Below are positions 43,731 through 53,067 of a stretch of 64,000 nucleotides of DNA, piece by piece; positions within the stretch are counted from its first letter, which is position 1, and every line of letters starts with the position of its first letter. The notes under the pieces are model-generated. The model had not been told where the DNA came from and made no database searches. It saw nothing but the letters and a program-made list of their open reading frames with translations. The position numbers were made by a program, and so were the translations under genes. The DNA lies in NCBI RefSeq assembly GCF_002165135.1, contig NZ_NFZQ01000002.1:416345-480344 (forward strand), in the 5' to 3' direction. This DNA comes from Pseudomonas sp. SID14000 (GTDB lineage: Bacteria > Pseudomonadota > Gammaproteobacteria > Pseudomonadales > Pseudomonadaceae).

Positions 43731-45110
43731 TCACTCGGCCATCTGCAACTCCGGCAGCTTCACCCGGAACGCCCGGGTAAGCCCCAGCAGCACCACCAGG
43801 CCCATGCCCATCCAGCACAAACCGATGGTGAACGACAGGCTGGTCAGGCTGCTCCACAGCCACAGCGTGCTGAGGAAGCCCAGGCCGGGAATGGCGCCGT
43901 ACAGCAGGTAGTTGCGAGCACCATGCAGCTTATGGTCGATCAGGTAGTGCTTGACCACGGCCAGGTTCACCGCCGAGAAAGCGAACAGCGCGCCAAAGCT
44001 GATCATGTTGGCCACCGTGTCGAGGGTAATCACCAAGGCAATCAGCGACAGTAGGCTGACCAGCAGGATGGCCGTGGCCGGTACGCGCTTTTTCGTCACC
44101 AACTGGCCGAACGCACGGGGCAGCGCACCGTCGCGGCCCATGGCGAACAGCACCCGCGACACGCTGGCCTGGGACACCATGGCCGAGGCGAAGCAGCCAG
44201 CCACGTAGGTGGCGGTGAAGGCAGTCACCAGCAGCTCACCGCCGACCCGGCGCATCACATCCACCGAAGCCGAGTCCGGGTCGGCGAAGCTGCCCCAGTC
44301 AGGGAACACCATCTGTGCGCAGTACGACACCACCAGGAACAACATACCGCCGATCAGGGACACGGCAAGGATTGCCACCGGAATGCGGTAGGTCGGGTTG
44401 CTGGTTTCCTCGGCCATGGTCGAGACCGCATCGAAGCCCAGGAACGACAGGCACAGCACGGCGGCGCCGGTCATGATCAACGGCACGCTGAAGCCTTCGT
44501 GGTGGAAGGGTGCCAGCAGTGACACCGGCTGCGCCTGCCCGCTGAGGTTGTGGATGGACAGGGCGACGAACACGATGATGAACACCAGTTGCGCCACCAC
44601 CAGGATCCAGTTGACCCGGGTGATCGACTCGATACCGATCAGGTTGAGGAAGGTGACCAGGGCAATGGAGCCCGTCACCCACACCCAGGCATGGATGGCC
44701 GGGAAGTACTCCGACATGTAGATGCCGATCAGCAGGTAGCTGAGCAGCGGCAGGAAGATGTAGTCGAGCAGCAGGGTCCAGCCGGTGATGAAGCCGATGT
44801 GGCTGCCGAAGGCCTTGCGGGTGTAGGTGTAGACCGAGCCGGAGTAGGGGTGGGCCTGGACCATGCGGCCATAGCTGTAGGCGGTCAGCAGCATGGCGGC
44901 GAGGGTCAGCAGGTAGGCGATGGGCAGGTGCCCCTTGGTCATCTGGGTGACCAGCCCATAGGTGGTGAATACTGCAAGGGGGACCATGTAGGCCAGGCCG
45001 AACAGCACCAGGGCGGGCAGCCCCATGGACTTGCGGAAACGGCCATTGCTGGCGGTGGATTGCGACGGGCTATGTGCAGGGCTATGGGCTGTACTTGTTG
45101 TTGTATGCAT
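43731..45110 (-). CDS. APC-family amino acid/amine permease (putrescine importer-like)
   Basis: A 459-residue transporter with 12 predicted transmembrane helices. The first carries the substrate-site motif GLAYMVPLAVFTTYG, and a later loop has GFDAVSTMAEETSNP, as in PuuP-like polyamine and amino acid:proton symporters. Starts at ATG 45110, eight bases after AGGAG; upstream in-frame sequence is non-coding. Divergent from the LuxR regulator, with two matching palindromes in the gap, and next to a transaminase and aldehyde dehydrogenase, so it probably imports the amine they degrade. Confidence 0.88.
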   Translation of the reverse strand: MHTTTSTAHSPAHSPSQSTASNGRFRKSMGLPALVLFGLAYMVPLAVFTTYGLVTQMTKGHLPIAYLLTLAAMLLTAYSYGRMVQAHPYSGSVYTYTRKAFGSHIGFITGWTLLLDYIFLPLLSYLLIGIYMSEYFPAIHAWVWVTGSIALVTFLNLIGIESITRVNWILVVAQLVFIIVFVALSIHNLSGQAQPVSLLAPFHHEGFSVPLIMTGAAVLCLSFLGFDAVSTMAEETSNPTYRIPVAILAVSLIGGMLFLVVSYCAQMVFPDWGSFADPDSASVDVMRRVGGELLVTAFTATYVAGCFASAMVSQASVSRVLFAMGRDGALPRAFGQLVTKKRVPATAILLVSLLSLIALVITLDTVANMISFGALFAFSAVNLAVVKHYLIDHKLHGARNYLLYGAIPGLGFLSTLWLWSSLTSLSFTIGLCWMGMGLVVLLGLTRAFRVKLPELQMAE

Positions 45111-45250
45111 TGCTAACTCCTGGAAATGGATGCAGGACGCCGCGGCATGCGAGCGGGCTCGATACCGGTGGGAGGTGTGCAAGGAGGTCGAGCGGGTGGC
45201 TCGCAGCGCTGGGGCGGGTTGATGCTCCCACACCCCGCAGGTACCCGGAA

Positions 45251-45304
45251 TCACCCTTTGGGGTGAGCCCTGAGAAAGCGGTGTGTGCTCACCCCAAAGG
45301 GTGA
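45251..45304. promoter_or_regulatory. Paired 16-bp operator-like palindromes
   Basis: TCACCCTTTGGGGTGA (45251-45266) and its exact reverse complement TCACCCCAAAGGGTGA (45289-45304) lie 38 bp apart, centre to centre, between the divergent permease and LuxR genes. Each is itself a dyad with TCACCC/GGGTGA arms. Likely binding sites for the LuxR-type regulator encoded next to them. The pair could also form a 16-bp stem in RNA. Confidence 0.65.
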
Positions 45305-45391
45305 TTTCGGTGTTTGCAGTGCCATGGGAGTATCTGGCCAACAATGCACCGCACTGGCGGCGGTGCCTCTACTTGATACGGCAGGCCCACA

Positions 45392-46234
45392 GTGACTGAT
45401 CAATTGCTTTCGCAACAGTGGTTCGAGCACCTGGCCAAGGTCACCGAGGCGATCGGGCGGCCGGGCTTTGCTGCCACCCTGTTTGCTGCACTTGGCGTAA
45501 TCCGGCCGATCCAGGCGACCACGGTGTACCTGTACCCGCACGACGGCATGCCCTGCGCGTTGTTCGAGCAGGATGACAAGGCGCCCTGGCAGCCCGAGGG
45601 CAATGTCAGCCGCTACCTGTCCGGCTTTTATCTGCTCGACCCGTTCTACGGTGCCTGCGTGGAGCAGGTCGAGTCCGGTTGCTACGGCCTGTTCGAAGTG
45701 GCACCCGACCATTTCGAGGTCAGCGAGTACTACCAGTCGTTCTACCGGCACTCGCACCTGGAGGATGAGCTCAACTACATCCTGCAGGTCGCACCCGGGC
45801 AGAGCCTGGCGGTATCCCTGGCATTCACCGACAAGCTCGATGGACAAACCCGTGCGCTGTTCGGGCGTATCACGCCCTGGGTGCTGGCGGTGCTCAGCAA
45901 GCACTTCGCCGGGCTGGACAGCCGCACCGGGCGTTTCGAGAACATCCTCGAGCAGCGCATCCACGCAGCCCTGAACAACTTCGGCAGCTCGTTGCTGACC
46001 GAGCGTGAATGCCGTATCGCCCAGCTGATCCTGCGTGGCCACTCGACCAAGTCGCTGGCCGAGCGCCTTGGGGTGTCGGAAGACACCATCAAGTCACACC
46101 GCAAGAACGTCTACGCCAAGCTCGACATCGGCACCCAGTCCGAGCTGTTCTCCCTGTTCATCGACGCGCTGGCCAATGCCCAGGGCGTGCTGGGCAAGGA
46201 CCCGCTGGAAAGCTACATGGGCAAGCTGCGCTGA
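45392..46234 (+). CDS. LuxR-family transcriptional regulator
   Basis: A 280-residue regulator with a C-terminal LuxR/GerE helix-turn-helix (LTERECRIAQLILRGHSTKSLAERLGVSEDTIKSHRKN, about residues 200-240) and an N-terminal domain without a recognisable receiver or autoinducer-binding signature (no phosphoacceptor pattern). Starts at GTG 45392. It lies between the permease (divergent) and the transaminase (41 bp downstream, same strand). Probably senses the amine or its product and acts at the paired palindromes at 45251-45304. Confidence 0.9.
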   Translation: MTDQLLSQQWFEHLAKVTEAIGRPGFAATLFAALGVIRPIQATTVYLYPHDGMPCALFEQDDKAPWQPEGNVSRYLSGFYLLDPFYGACVEQVESGCYGLFEVAPDHFEVSEYYQSFYRHSHLEDELNYILQVAPGQSLAVSLAFTDKLDGQTRALFGRITPWVLAVLSKHFAGLDSRTGRFENILEQRIHAALNNFGSSLLTERECRIAQLILRGHSTKSLAERLGVSEDTIKSHRKNVYAKLDIGTQSELFSLFIDALANAQGVLGKDPLESYMGKLR

Positions 46235-46275
46235 GCGCCAGCAGCCCTGCAACCCACCGCAAAGGAAAACCAACA

Positions 46276-47658
46276 ATGAATGCGCCTTTCGCCCCGCAAC
46301 GCCAGACCCGCGACTACCAGGCATCCGATGCCGCGCACCACATCCATGCCTTCCTCGACCAGAAGGCGCTGAACGCCGAAGGGCCGCGGGTGATCGTCGG
46401 TGGCGAACGCCTGCACCTGTGGGACAGCGAGGGCAAGCGCTACCTGGATGGCATGTCCGGCCTGTGGTGCACACAGCTCGGCTACGGCCGCCGCGACCTG
46501 ACCGCTGCTGCTGCCGCGCAGATGGACCAGCTGGCTTACTACAACATGTTCTTCCACACCACTCACCCGGCGGTGATCGAACTGTCAGAGCTGCTGTTCA
46601 GCCTGCTGCCGGGGCACTACAGCCACGCCATCTACACCAACTCCGGCTCCGAGGCCAACGAGGTGCTGATCCGTACCGTGCGCCGCTACTGGCAGGTGGT
46701 CGGCAAACCGAACAAGAAGATCATGATCGGCCGCTGGAACGGTTACCACGGCTCGACCCTGGCGGCCACGGCGCTGGGTGGCATGAAGTTCATGCACGAA
46801 ATGGGCGGGCTGATCCCCGATGTGGCGCACATCGACGAACCGTACTGGTACGCCGCGGGCGGTGAGCTGACCCCGGCCGAGTTCGGCCGCCGCTGCGCCC
46901 TGCAGTTGGAGGAAAAGATCCTCGAACTGGGTGCCGAGAACGTCGCCGGCTTTATTGCCGAGCCATTCCAGGGCGCGGGGGGCATGATCTTCCCGCCGGA
47001 AAGCTACTGGCCAGAGATCCAGCGCATCTGCCGCCAGTACGACGTGCTGCTGTGCGCCGATGAAGTGATCGGCGGCTTTGGCCGCACCGGCGAATGGTTC
47101 GCCCATGAGTACTTCGGCTTCGAGCCCGACACCCTGTCGATCGCCAAGGGCCTGACCAGCGGCTACGTGCCCATGGGCGGGTTGGTGCTGAGCAAGCGCA
47201 TTGCCGAGGCGCTGGTGGAGCGGGGCGGGGTGTTCGCCCACGGCCTGACCTATTCCGGCCACCCGGTGGCGGCGGCGGTGGCCATCGCCAACCTGAAAGC
47301 GCTGCGTGACGAAGGCATCGTGCGCCAGGTGAAGGACGACACCGGGCCGTACCTGCAGCGCATCCTGCGCGAGGTTTTCGCCGACCACCCTTTGATCGGC
47401 CAGGTGCAGGGCGCCGGGCTTGTGGCGGCGTTGCAGTTCGCCGAGCACAAGCCGACGCGCAAGCGCTTCGCCAACGAGAATGACCTGGCCTGGCAGTGCC
47501 GCACCTTTGGTTTCGAGGAGGGGGTGATCATTCGCTCTACCCTTGGCCGGATGATCATGGCACCGGCGCTGATCGCCAGCCACAGCGAGCTGGATGAGCT
47601 GGTGGAAAAGACCCGGATTGCCGTAGACCGCACGGCGCGGCTGGTCGGCAAGCTCTGA
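46276..47658 (+). CDS. Class III PLP omega-aminotransferase (SpuC-like)
   Basis: A 460-residue class III aminotransferase. PLP site: TNSGSEANEVLIR for the phosphate region, ADEVIGGFGRTG for the ring-contacting Asp, and SIAKGLTSGYVPMGG with the Schiff-base lysine. It resembles polyamine or omega-amino acid:pyruvate aminotransferases such as SpuC and BauA. Expected to convert a primary amine into its aldehyde, which the downstream dehydrogenase then oxidises. ATG 46276 with AAAGGAAAA upstream. The regulator gene is 41 bp upstream, so co-transcription is likely. Confidence 0.92.
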   Translation: MNAPFAPQRQTRDYQASDAAHHIHAFLDQKALNAEGPRVIVGGERLHLWDSEGKRYLDGMSGLWCTQLGYGRRDLTAAAAAQMDQLAYYNMFFHTTHPAVIELSELLFSLLPGHYSHAIYTNSGSEANEVLIRTVRRYWQVVGKPNKKIMIGRWNGYHGSTLAATALGGMKFMHEMGGLIPDVAHIDEPYWYAAGGELTPAEFGRRCALQLEEKILELGAENVAGFIAEPFQGAGGMIFPPESYWPEIQRICRQYDVLLCADEVIGGFGRTGEWFAHEYFGFEPDTLSIAKGLTSGYVPMGGLVLSKRIAEALVERGGVFAHGLTYSGHPVAAAVAIANLKALRDEGIVRQVKDDTGPYLQRILREVFADHPLIGQVQGAGLVAALQFAEHKPTRKRFANENDLAWQCRTFGFEEGVIIRSTLGRMIMAPALIASHSELDELVEKTRIAVDRTARLVGKL

Positions 47659-47682
47659 ACCGCTGACAAGGGCAACGCATTT

Positions 47683-47773
47683 CCCTGTGGGAGCGGGCAA
47701 GCCCGCGAACACCGGCGAAGCCGGTGCCATCCACCGTGTCGCCTGATTCGCGGGCATGCTCGCTCCCACAGAG
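47683..47773. repeat. Inverted pair of REP elements
   Basis: Two facing units (CCCTGTGGGAGCGGGCAAGC type) with an inner hairpin ACCGGCGAAGCCGGT. They lie inside the amine operon, between transaminase and dehydrogenase genes, where they may lower or stabilise downstream or upstream mRNA. Confidence 0.85.
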
Positions 47774-47853
47774 GAAGTGCGGTGTGCTTGCGGACTGTGT
47801 GGTACCTGTTACTTGCGCAAGAAAGACCGCCACGACGGTCGCCTGGAGTACAA

Positions 47854-49347
47854 ATGTACACCCTCGAATTCTGGCAACAACGTGCCTCGGACCTCTACCT
47901 CCCGGCCAACGCACTGATCGACGGGAAGCCCGTCAACGCACAGGACGGCGCGACCTTCGCTGCCATCAACCCCGCTACCAACAAGCTACTGGCACAGGTC
48001 ACCGCCTGCGGCCAACCCGAGGTCGACCTGGCTGTCGCCAGCGCTCGCAGGGCTTTCGAGCAAGGCCCATGGCCGCGCATGGCCCCGGGTGAGCGCAAGA
48101 AAGTGCTGCTGCGCCTGGCCGAGCTGATCATGGCCCATCGTGAAGAACTGGCCCTGATGGACTCGCTGAACATGGGCAAGCCGGTCATGGACGCCTACAA
48201 CATCGACGTGCCAGGCTCGGCGCAGGTGTTCGCCTGGTACGGAGAGGCGCTGGACAAGCTGTACGACCAAGTGGCACCCACCGCGTCCAACGCGCTGGCC
48301 ACCATCACCCGCGAAGCCCTGGGCGTGGTTGCCGCAGTAGTGCCGTGGAACTTCCCGCTCGACATGGCTGCCTGGAAGCTCGCCCCGGCGCTGGCTGCCG
48401 GCAACAGCGTGGTGCTCAAACCCGCCGAGCAATCACCGTTCTCGGCCCTGCGCCTGGCCCAGCTGGCGTTGCAGGCCGGGGTGCCGGAAGGCGTGCTGAA
48501 TGTGGTGCCGGGCCTGGGCGAGCAGGCCGGGCAGGCGCTGGGCCTGCACCCGGACGTGGATTGCCTGGTGTTCACCGGTTCCACCCAGGTGGGCAAGTAC
48601 TTCATGCAGTACTCGGCCCAGTCCAACCTCAAGCAGGTGTGGCTGGAGTGCGGCGGCAAGAGCCCCAACCTGGTGTTTGAAAACTGCCAGGATCTGGACC
48701 TGGCTGCGGAAAAGGCGGCATTCGGCATCTTCTTCAACCAAGGTGAGGTGTGTTCGGCCAACTCGCGGCTGTACGTCCAGCGCTCTATCCATGACGAGTT
48801 CGTCGAGCGCCTGCAGGCCAAGGCCCGCCAGTGGCTACCAGGCAACCCGCTGGACCCGGCAAGCCGTGCCGGGGCAATTGTCGATGCCGAGCAGACCAGT
48901 CGCATCGAGGCCGCCATTGCCCGGGCTGGGCAGGACGGGGCACGGTTGGTGTGTGGTGGTCGGCGCCTGACTATCGATGGTTCGGACAATTACATCGAGC
49001 CGACCATTTTCGCCGATGTCGATGGCTGCATGAGCCTGGCGCGGGAGGAGGTGTTCGGGCCGGTGCTGGCGATCAGCGCCTTCGACAGTGAAGAGCAGGC
49101 CGTGCGCCAGGCCAACGACAGCGTCTATGGCCTGGCGGCGTCGGTGTGGAGTGATGACTTCAACCAGGTTCACCGAGTGGCGCGGGCGCTGAAGGCCGGT
49201 ACCGTGTCGGTGAACACGGTCGATGCGCTGGACGTCACGGTGCCGTTCGGCGGTGGCAGGCAGTCCGGATTTGGCCGCGACCTGTCGTTGCACTCGTTCG
49301 ACAAGTATTCGCAGCTCAAGACCACCTGGTACCAGTTGCGCGCCTGA
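47854..49347 (+). CDS. Aldehyde dehydrogenase (PuuC/KauB-like)
   Basis: A 497-residue NAD(P)-dependent aldehyde dehydrogenase: PWNFPLDMAAWKLAPALAAGN, FTGSTQVGK for cofactor binding, catalytic Glu in LECGGKSPNL and catalytic Cys in NQGEVCSANSR. Closest to gamma-glutamyl-gamma-aminobutyraldehyde and omega-aminoaldehyde dehydrogenases of polyamine breakdown. It follows the transaminase on the same strand, and together they would take an amine to its acid. Confidence 0.93.
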   Translation: MYTLEFWQQRASDLYLPANALIDGKPVNAQDGATFAAINPATNKLLAQVTACGQPEVDLAVASARRAFEQGPWPRMAPGERKKVLLRLAELIMAHREELALMDSLNMGKPVMDAYNIDVPGSAQVFAWYGEALDKLYDQVAPTASNALATITREALGVVAAVVPWNFPLDMAAWKLAPALAAGNSVVLKPAEQSPFSALRLAQLALQAGVPEGVLNVVPGLGEQAGQALGLHPDVDCLVFTGSTQVGKYFMQYSAQSNLKQVWLECGGKSPNLVFENCQDLDLAAEKAAFGIFFNQGEVCSANSRLYVQRSIHDEFVERLQAKARQWLPGNPLDPASRAGAIVDAEQTSRIEAAIARAGQDGARLVCGGRRLTIDGSDNYIEPTIFADVDGCMSLAREEVFGPVLAISAFDSEEQAVRQANDSVYGLAASVWSDDFNQVHRVARALKAGTVSVNTVDALDVTVPFGGGRQSGFGRDLSLHSFDKYSQLKTTWYQLRA

Positions 49348-49555
49348 TACTTCCGACACGGTGGCCGGATCTTTCATTGCGCTCCGTTAAATTTTCTTGC
49401 CAACCCGGCAGAGAGCTCGGGTCCGCTCTACACTGCTGCCAAGATGGGGCAGGGCTGCGTGCCGCCATGCGTCCCGTCTCGCTGCCTGCGAATGGCTTCG
49501 GCCTGCATGATCGTTCTGGCTGCCCCGTCAAATCGCCATACATGGAGTACCTGAG

Positions 49556-52441
49556 ATGGGCTGCGTGTCGAATGGTCGTGCTGCTGGCAACGCCGGACGT
49601 GGCATTTCACTACAGTGGTTGGTGGCACTGGCCATCGTGCTGGGCATGTTGCTGCTCGGCGCCGCCCTGGCCTGGCAGGGCTATCGCGGCATTCGCCAGA
49701 CCTTGGTGGCTGCAGCGGGTGATTCTGCCCAGCAAATAGGCAAGACCATCGACGAGCGCGCCCGGCGCCTGGTCGACCCGGTGCACAGCAGTATCCGCCT
49801 GCTCGCTCACAACCCGGCCGCGCAAACCGCGGCGCAGCGCCTGGAACGCTTGCCGCAACTGGTCGAGACGCTGGACGCCAATCGCATGCTCAGCGCTGCC
49901 TACATGGGTTACCCCAGCGGTGAGTTCCTGCTGGTGCGCCGCTTGCGCGACCCGCAGTTGCTGCAGCGTTTCGCCGCGCCGCCGGGCACTGCATTCCTGG
50001 TGCAGAGTGTCAGCCGTGAGCGCGGGGCGGTGCAGGGCGAGTGGCGCTTCTACGACCGGGCGCTGAACCTGCTGCAGGCCCAGGCCAAGCCCGAATACCG
50101 CTACGACCCGCGCACGCGCCCATGGTTTGTCGAAGCCAGCGCCCAACCCACTACCGTGCTGACCCACCCCTATGTGTTCTTCACCACCCGTGAGATTGGC
50201 CTGACCATGGCCCAGCGCAGCATCGACGGCGGGGCGGTGATCGGCATGGACGTTTCGGTCGACGACCTGGCCAGCGAGACCCAGGACCTGCGCATGACCC
50301 CCGGCACCGAGATCGTCGTGGTCGATGACCAGGGCAACGTGGTGGCCTACCCGGACATGCACCGGGTGATCGTGCACGAAGGGCAGGCCGTGCGCCTGTC
50401 GCGCATCGGCGAACTGGGCATTCCCAGCCTGGAGCACCTTTACGCTGACCTGCCGCAAGGCACCTGGCCGCACCCTTATCAGGTGGACGGCCAGACCTGG
50501 TACGGCATGCGTGTGCAACTGACCAACCTGGCCGGGCAGGACCTGCAGGTGCTGATTGCCGTGCCAGGCCATGAATTGCTGGCCGGCGCGCGCACGGTGC
50601 TGTTCGAGCAGTTACTCTGGGCCGCAGCGCTGGTGGCCGTGCTGCTGGTGCTCGGTGGGGTGCTTGGTCGGCGTATCGGCCGCCCGCTGCGGCTGCTGGC
50701 CGAACAGCTGCAAGGCCTGGCCGGTTTTGATTTCAGCCGCGAAGTCGGGGTGCATTCGCGGGTGTCCGAAGTGCGCGAATTGAGCCGCGTGTTGAGCCGC
50801 ATGTCTGGCACCATCCGCAGCTTCCAGGCGATTACTCTCACACTCAGCCGCGAGCGCAACCTGGAGCGCATGCTCGACGGTGTGCTGACTCACTTGGTGG
50901 AAGCCGCCGGGGTCAACGCCGGCGTGGTGTACCTGTTCGATGCCGAGCACGCGCTGCTGCGCCTGGCCGCCTCCTGCCGTGGCGAGCAGTACCCGGGCGA
51001 GCTGGCCGTGGATGAAGCTGCCCAGCAGCACCTGGCCGCGGCGGTGACTCGGGCCCTCGGCCTGCATGAGCGCAGCCTGGCCTTGGTGCTGAATGACCGT
51101 AGCCAGGCGCTGCTGGGCATCCTGGTCCTGCAACTGGATGATGAACATGTACGTGAACAGGCGGGCCAGCCCTTCCGGCGCTTTGTCGAGGAGTTGTCGG
51201 GGGTGGTGGCAGTGGCCATCGAAACGCGCCAGCTGGCCGAAGCCCAGCAACGCCTGCTGGATGCCATGATCAAGCTGCTGGCCGACGCCATCGATGCCAA
51301 GAGCCCCTATACCGGCGGCCACTGCGAGCGGGTGCCACAACTGGCGCAAATGCTGCTGGACCAGGCGGTGGCGGCCGACAGCGGCCCGTATGCCAGCTTC
51401 AGCATGACTGCGGCCGAGCGCTACGAATTTCGTGTAGCGGCCTGGCTGCATGATTGCGGCAAGGTCACCAGCCCCGAGTACGTGGTAGACAAAGCGACCA
51501 AGCTGGAAACCCTGTACAACCGCATCCACGAGGTACGCATGCGCTTCGAAGTGCTGTGGCGCGATGCCGAGCTGGCCTACTGGCAAGGCCTGGCCAATGG
51601 TGCCAACCCGCAAGTGTTACAAGCTACCCTGACGCGCAGCCAGGTCCGGCTGCAGGACGACTTCGCCTTCGTCGCCCAGGCCAATATCGGCGGCGAGTTC
51701 ATGCAGGACGCCGACATCCAGCGCCTGCAGCAGATCGGCCAGTGTCGCTGGCAGCGCCATTTCGACAACCGCCTGGGTATCTCCCGTGATGAAGCGGAAC
51801 GCTTTGCCGGCGTGCCGCAGCCTGCACTGCCGGTAGATGAGCCGCTGCTGGCCGACCGCCCTGAGCATCGCGTGCCCTGGGGCACCCGCAAGCCGCCGGT
51901 GGCCAAGGACGACCCGCGCAACCGCTGGGGCTTCGACATGCGCCTGCCGGCCCACGCCAGCAATTTCGGCGAGTTGTACAACCTGACGATCCGCCGCGGC
52001 ACGCTGAATGATGAGGAACGCTTCAAGATCAACGAGCACATCGTGCAGACCATTATCATGCTCAGCTCCTTGCCATTCCCGCGCCAGCTCAAGCGGGTTC
52101 CGGACATCGCCGGCAACCACCACGAGAAAATGGATGGCAGCGGCTACCCGCGCCGGCTGGGCGAGCAGGACCTGGGCATTGCCGAACGGGTGATGGCGAT
52201 TGCCGACATCTTCGAGGCGCTGACCGCGGCCGACCGGCCTTACAAGGCGCCGAAGACCTTGTCCGAGTCGGTGAAGATCCTGGTGGGCATGGCCCGCGAC
52301 GGGCACATTGACGGCCAGTTGCTGGAGCTGTTTCTCAGCAGCGGGGTGTATCGCCAGTATGCCGAGCGGTTCCTGCGTGCCGAGCAGATCGACGAGGTGG
52401 ATGTGGCCTACTGGTTGGAACAGATGCGTTGCCCGGCCTGA
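49556..52441 (+). CDS. Membrane Cache-HAMP-GAF-HD-GYP signalling protein
   Basis: A 961-residue sensor. TM1 (about residues 20-42), a periplasmic double-Cache domain (about 45-335; YDPRTRPWF is characteristic), TM2 (LLWAAALVAVLLVLGGVLG), HAMP, a GAF-like segment (about 440-560) and a C-terminal HD-GYP domain with HD at H632/D633 (LHDCGK) and GSGYP ending at P865. HD-GYP domains hydrolyse cyclic di-GMP. The distance from HD to GYP (about 231 residues) is far longer than in canonical HD-GYP proteins because of a large insert, after which the metal and GYP residues (NHHEKMDGSGYP) are intact. It therefore probably remains active. Single gene. Confidence 0.9.
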   Translation: MGCVSNGRAAGNAGRGISLQWLVALAIVLGMLLLGAALAWQGYRGIRQTLVAAAGDSAQQIGKTIDERARRLVDPVHSSIRLLAHNPAAQTAAQRLERLPQLVETLDANRMLSAAYMGYPSGEFLLVRRLRDPQLLQRFAAPPGTAFLVQSVSRERGAVQGEWRFYDRALNLLQAQAKPEYRYDPRTRPWFVEASAQPTTVLTHPYVFFTTREIGLTMAQRSIDGGAVIGMDVSVDDLASETQDLRMTPGTEIVVVDDQGNVVAYPDMHRVIVHEGQAVRLSRIGELGIPSLEHLYADLPQGTWPHPYQVDGQTWYGMRVQLTNLAGQDLQVLIAVPGHELLAGARTVLFEQLLWAAALVAVLLVLGGVLGRRIGRPLRLLAEQLQGLAGFDFSREVGVHSRVSEVRELSRVLSRMSGTIRSFQAITLTLSRERNLERMLDGVLTHLVEAAGVNAGVVYLFDAEHALLRLAASCRGEQYPGELAVDEAAQQHLAAAVTRALGLHERSLALVLNDRSQALLGILVLQLDDEHVREQAGQPFRRFVEELSGVVAVAIETRQLAEAQQRLLDAMIKLLADAIDAKSPYTGGHCERVPQLAQMLLDQAVAADSGPYASFSMTAAERYEFRVAAWLHDCGKVTSPEYVVDKATKLETLYNRIHEVRMRFEVLWRDAELAYWQGLANGANPQVLQATLTRSQVRLQDDFAFVAQANIGGEFMQDADIQRLQQIGQCRWQRHFDNRLGISRDEAERFAGVPQPALPVDEPLLADRPEHRVPWGTRKPPVAKDDPRNRWGFDMRLPAHASNFGELYNLTIRRGTLNDEERFKINEHIVQTIIMLSSLPFPRQLKRVPDIAGNHHEKMDGSGYPRRLGEQDLGIAERVMAIADIFEALTAADRPYKAPKTLSESVKILVGMARDGHIDGQLLELFLSSGVYRQYAERFLRAEQIDEVDVAYWLEQMRCPA

Positions 52442-52514
52442 ACGAACAATCAGATTTAGCCCCTTCCTTATAGGCCATTTCCCAAAGATACTCACGCCGC
52501 CTGTTTCCCGTTGC

Positions 52515-52673
52515 GACCGCTTTGGCAGCGCTCTAGTCTCGGCGGGTCGCTGCACATCAGCGATCGGCTTTGACAGGCCGCCTCGGGTTGATCGCATGGC
52601 TGAACTTTCAATGGCAGCTGTGCGTAGGGCACGTTCGCGTGCGCCGGTAACTGATCAACTCCGCCGGTCTTTC
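52515..52673 (+). promoter_or_regulatory. Structured leader preceding a decayed small gene
   Basis: Contains several hairpins, among them GGGCACGTTCGCGTGCGCC (52627-52645), a UUCG-type tetraloop. I recall similar leaders before small Pseudomonas genes whose products begin M-x-K-x-x-P-D-P-P. Here the gene behind it is a remnant. Identity is from memory and unverified. Confidence 0.35.
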
Positions 52674-52773
52674 ATGCTGAAAGTTATCCCCGATCCACCC
52701 CACATCCCCTCATTCCTTCGAAGACACCTTGATCCAGATGCAGATGCCCGATGGGCGCAGCACTTTGCATTAA
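52674..52773 (+). pseudogene. Frameshifted remnant of a small DUF3077/DUF6124-type gene
   Basis: The frame from ATG 52674 reads MLKVIPDPPH, the usual start of a Pseudomonas small-protein family. The continuation typical of that family (PHSFEDTLIQ) is in the next frame, then ends at TAA 52771 after about 12 more codons. A one-base shift and a large C-terminal deletion explain this. Family name given with moderate confidence. Confidence 0.45.
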
Positions 52774-52797
52774 GGCTTTATTGATGTGTCGCCAGGG

Positions 52798-52900
52798 CTG
52801 GCCTCTTCGCGGGTGAACCCGCCCCACAGGATCACCACAGACTTCAAGACTTGCACAGTACCTGTGGGAGCGGGTTTACCCGCGAAAGGGCCGGCTCAGG
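52798..52900. repeat. Pair of REP elements
   Basis: A unit complementary to GGGGCGGGTTCACCCGCGAA is followed, after about 30 bp, by CCTGTGGGAGCGGGTTTACC in the other orientation. Part of the gene-poor 0.9-kb stretch from 52442 to 53364. Confidence 0.8.
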
Positions 52901-52929
52901 CACTCGAGATATTTCAGGGGGACTGAATA

Positions 52930-53034
52930 ATGACCATAGAAGACACCCAACTCACCGTCGGCAAGACCACCTTCTACCAAGGCGAAAACGGCACCCATCC
53001 ACAAGCAGTGAGAGTTTGCCTTCAGGTCGCATGA
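52930..53034 (+). pseudogene. Truncated N-terminal gene fragment
   Basis: An ATG preceded by AGGGGGA opens a 34-codon frame (MTIEDTQLTVGKTTFYQGENG...) that looks like a genuine protein start, then runs into sequence without coding character just before a long inverted repeat. Probably the 5' end of a gene whose remainder was lost. Family not recognised. Confidence 0.35.
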
Positions 53035-53067
53035 TGGCCGCAAGGCGTTTGCCGTGGCAGTTTCAGT

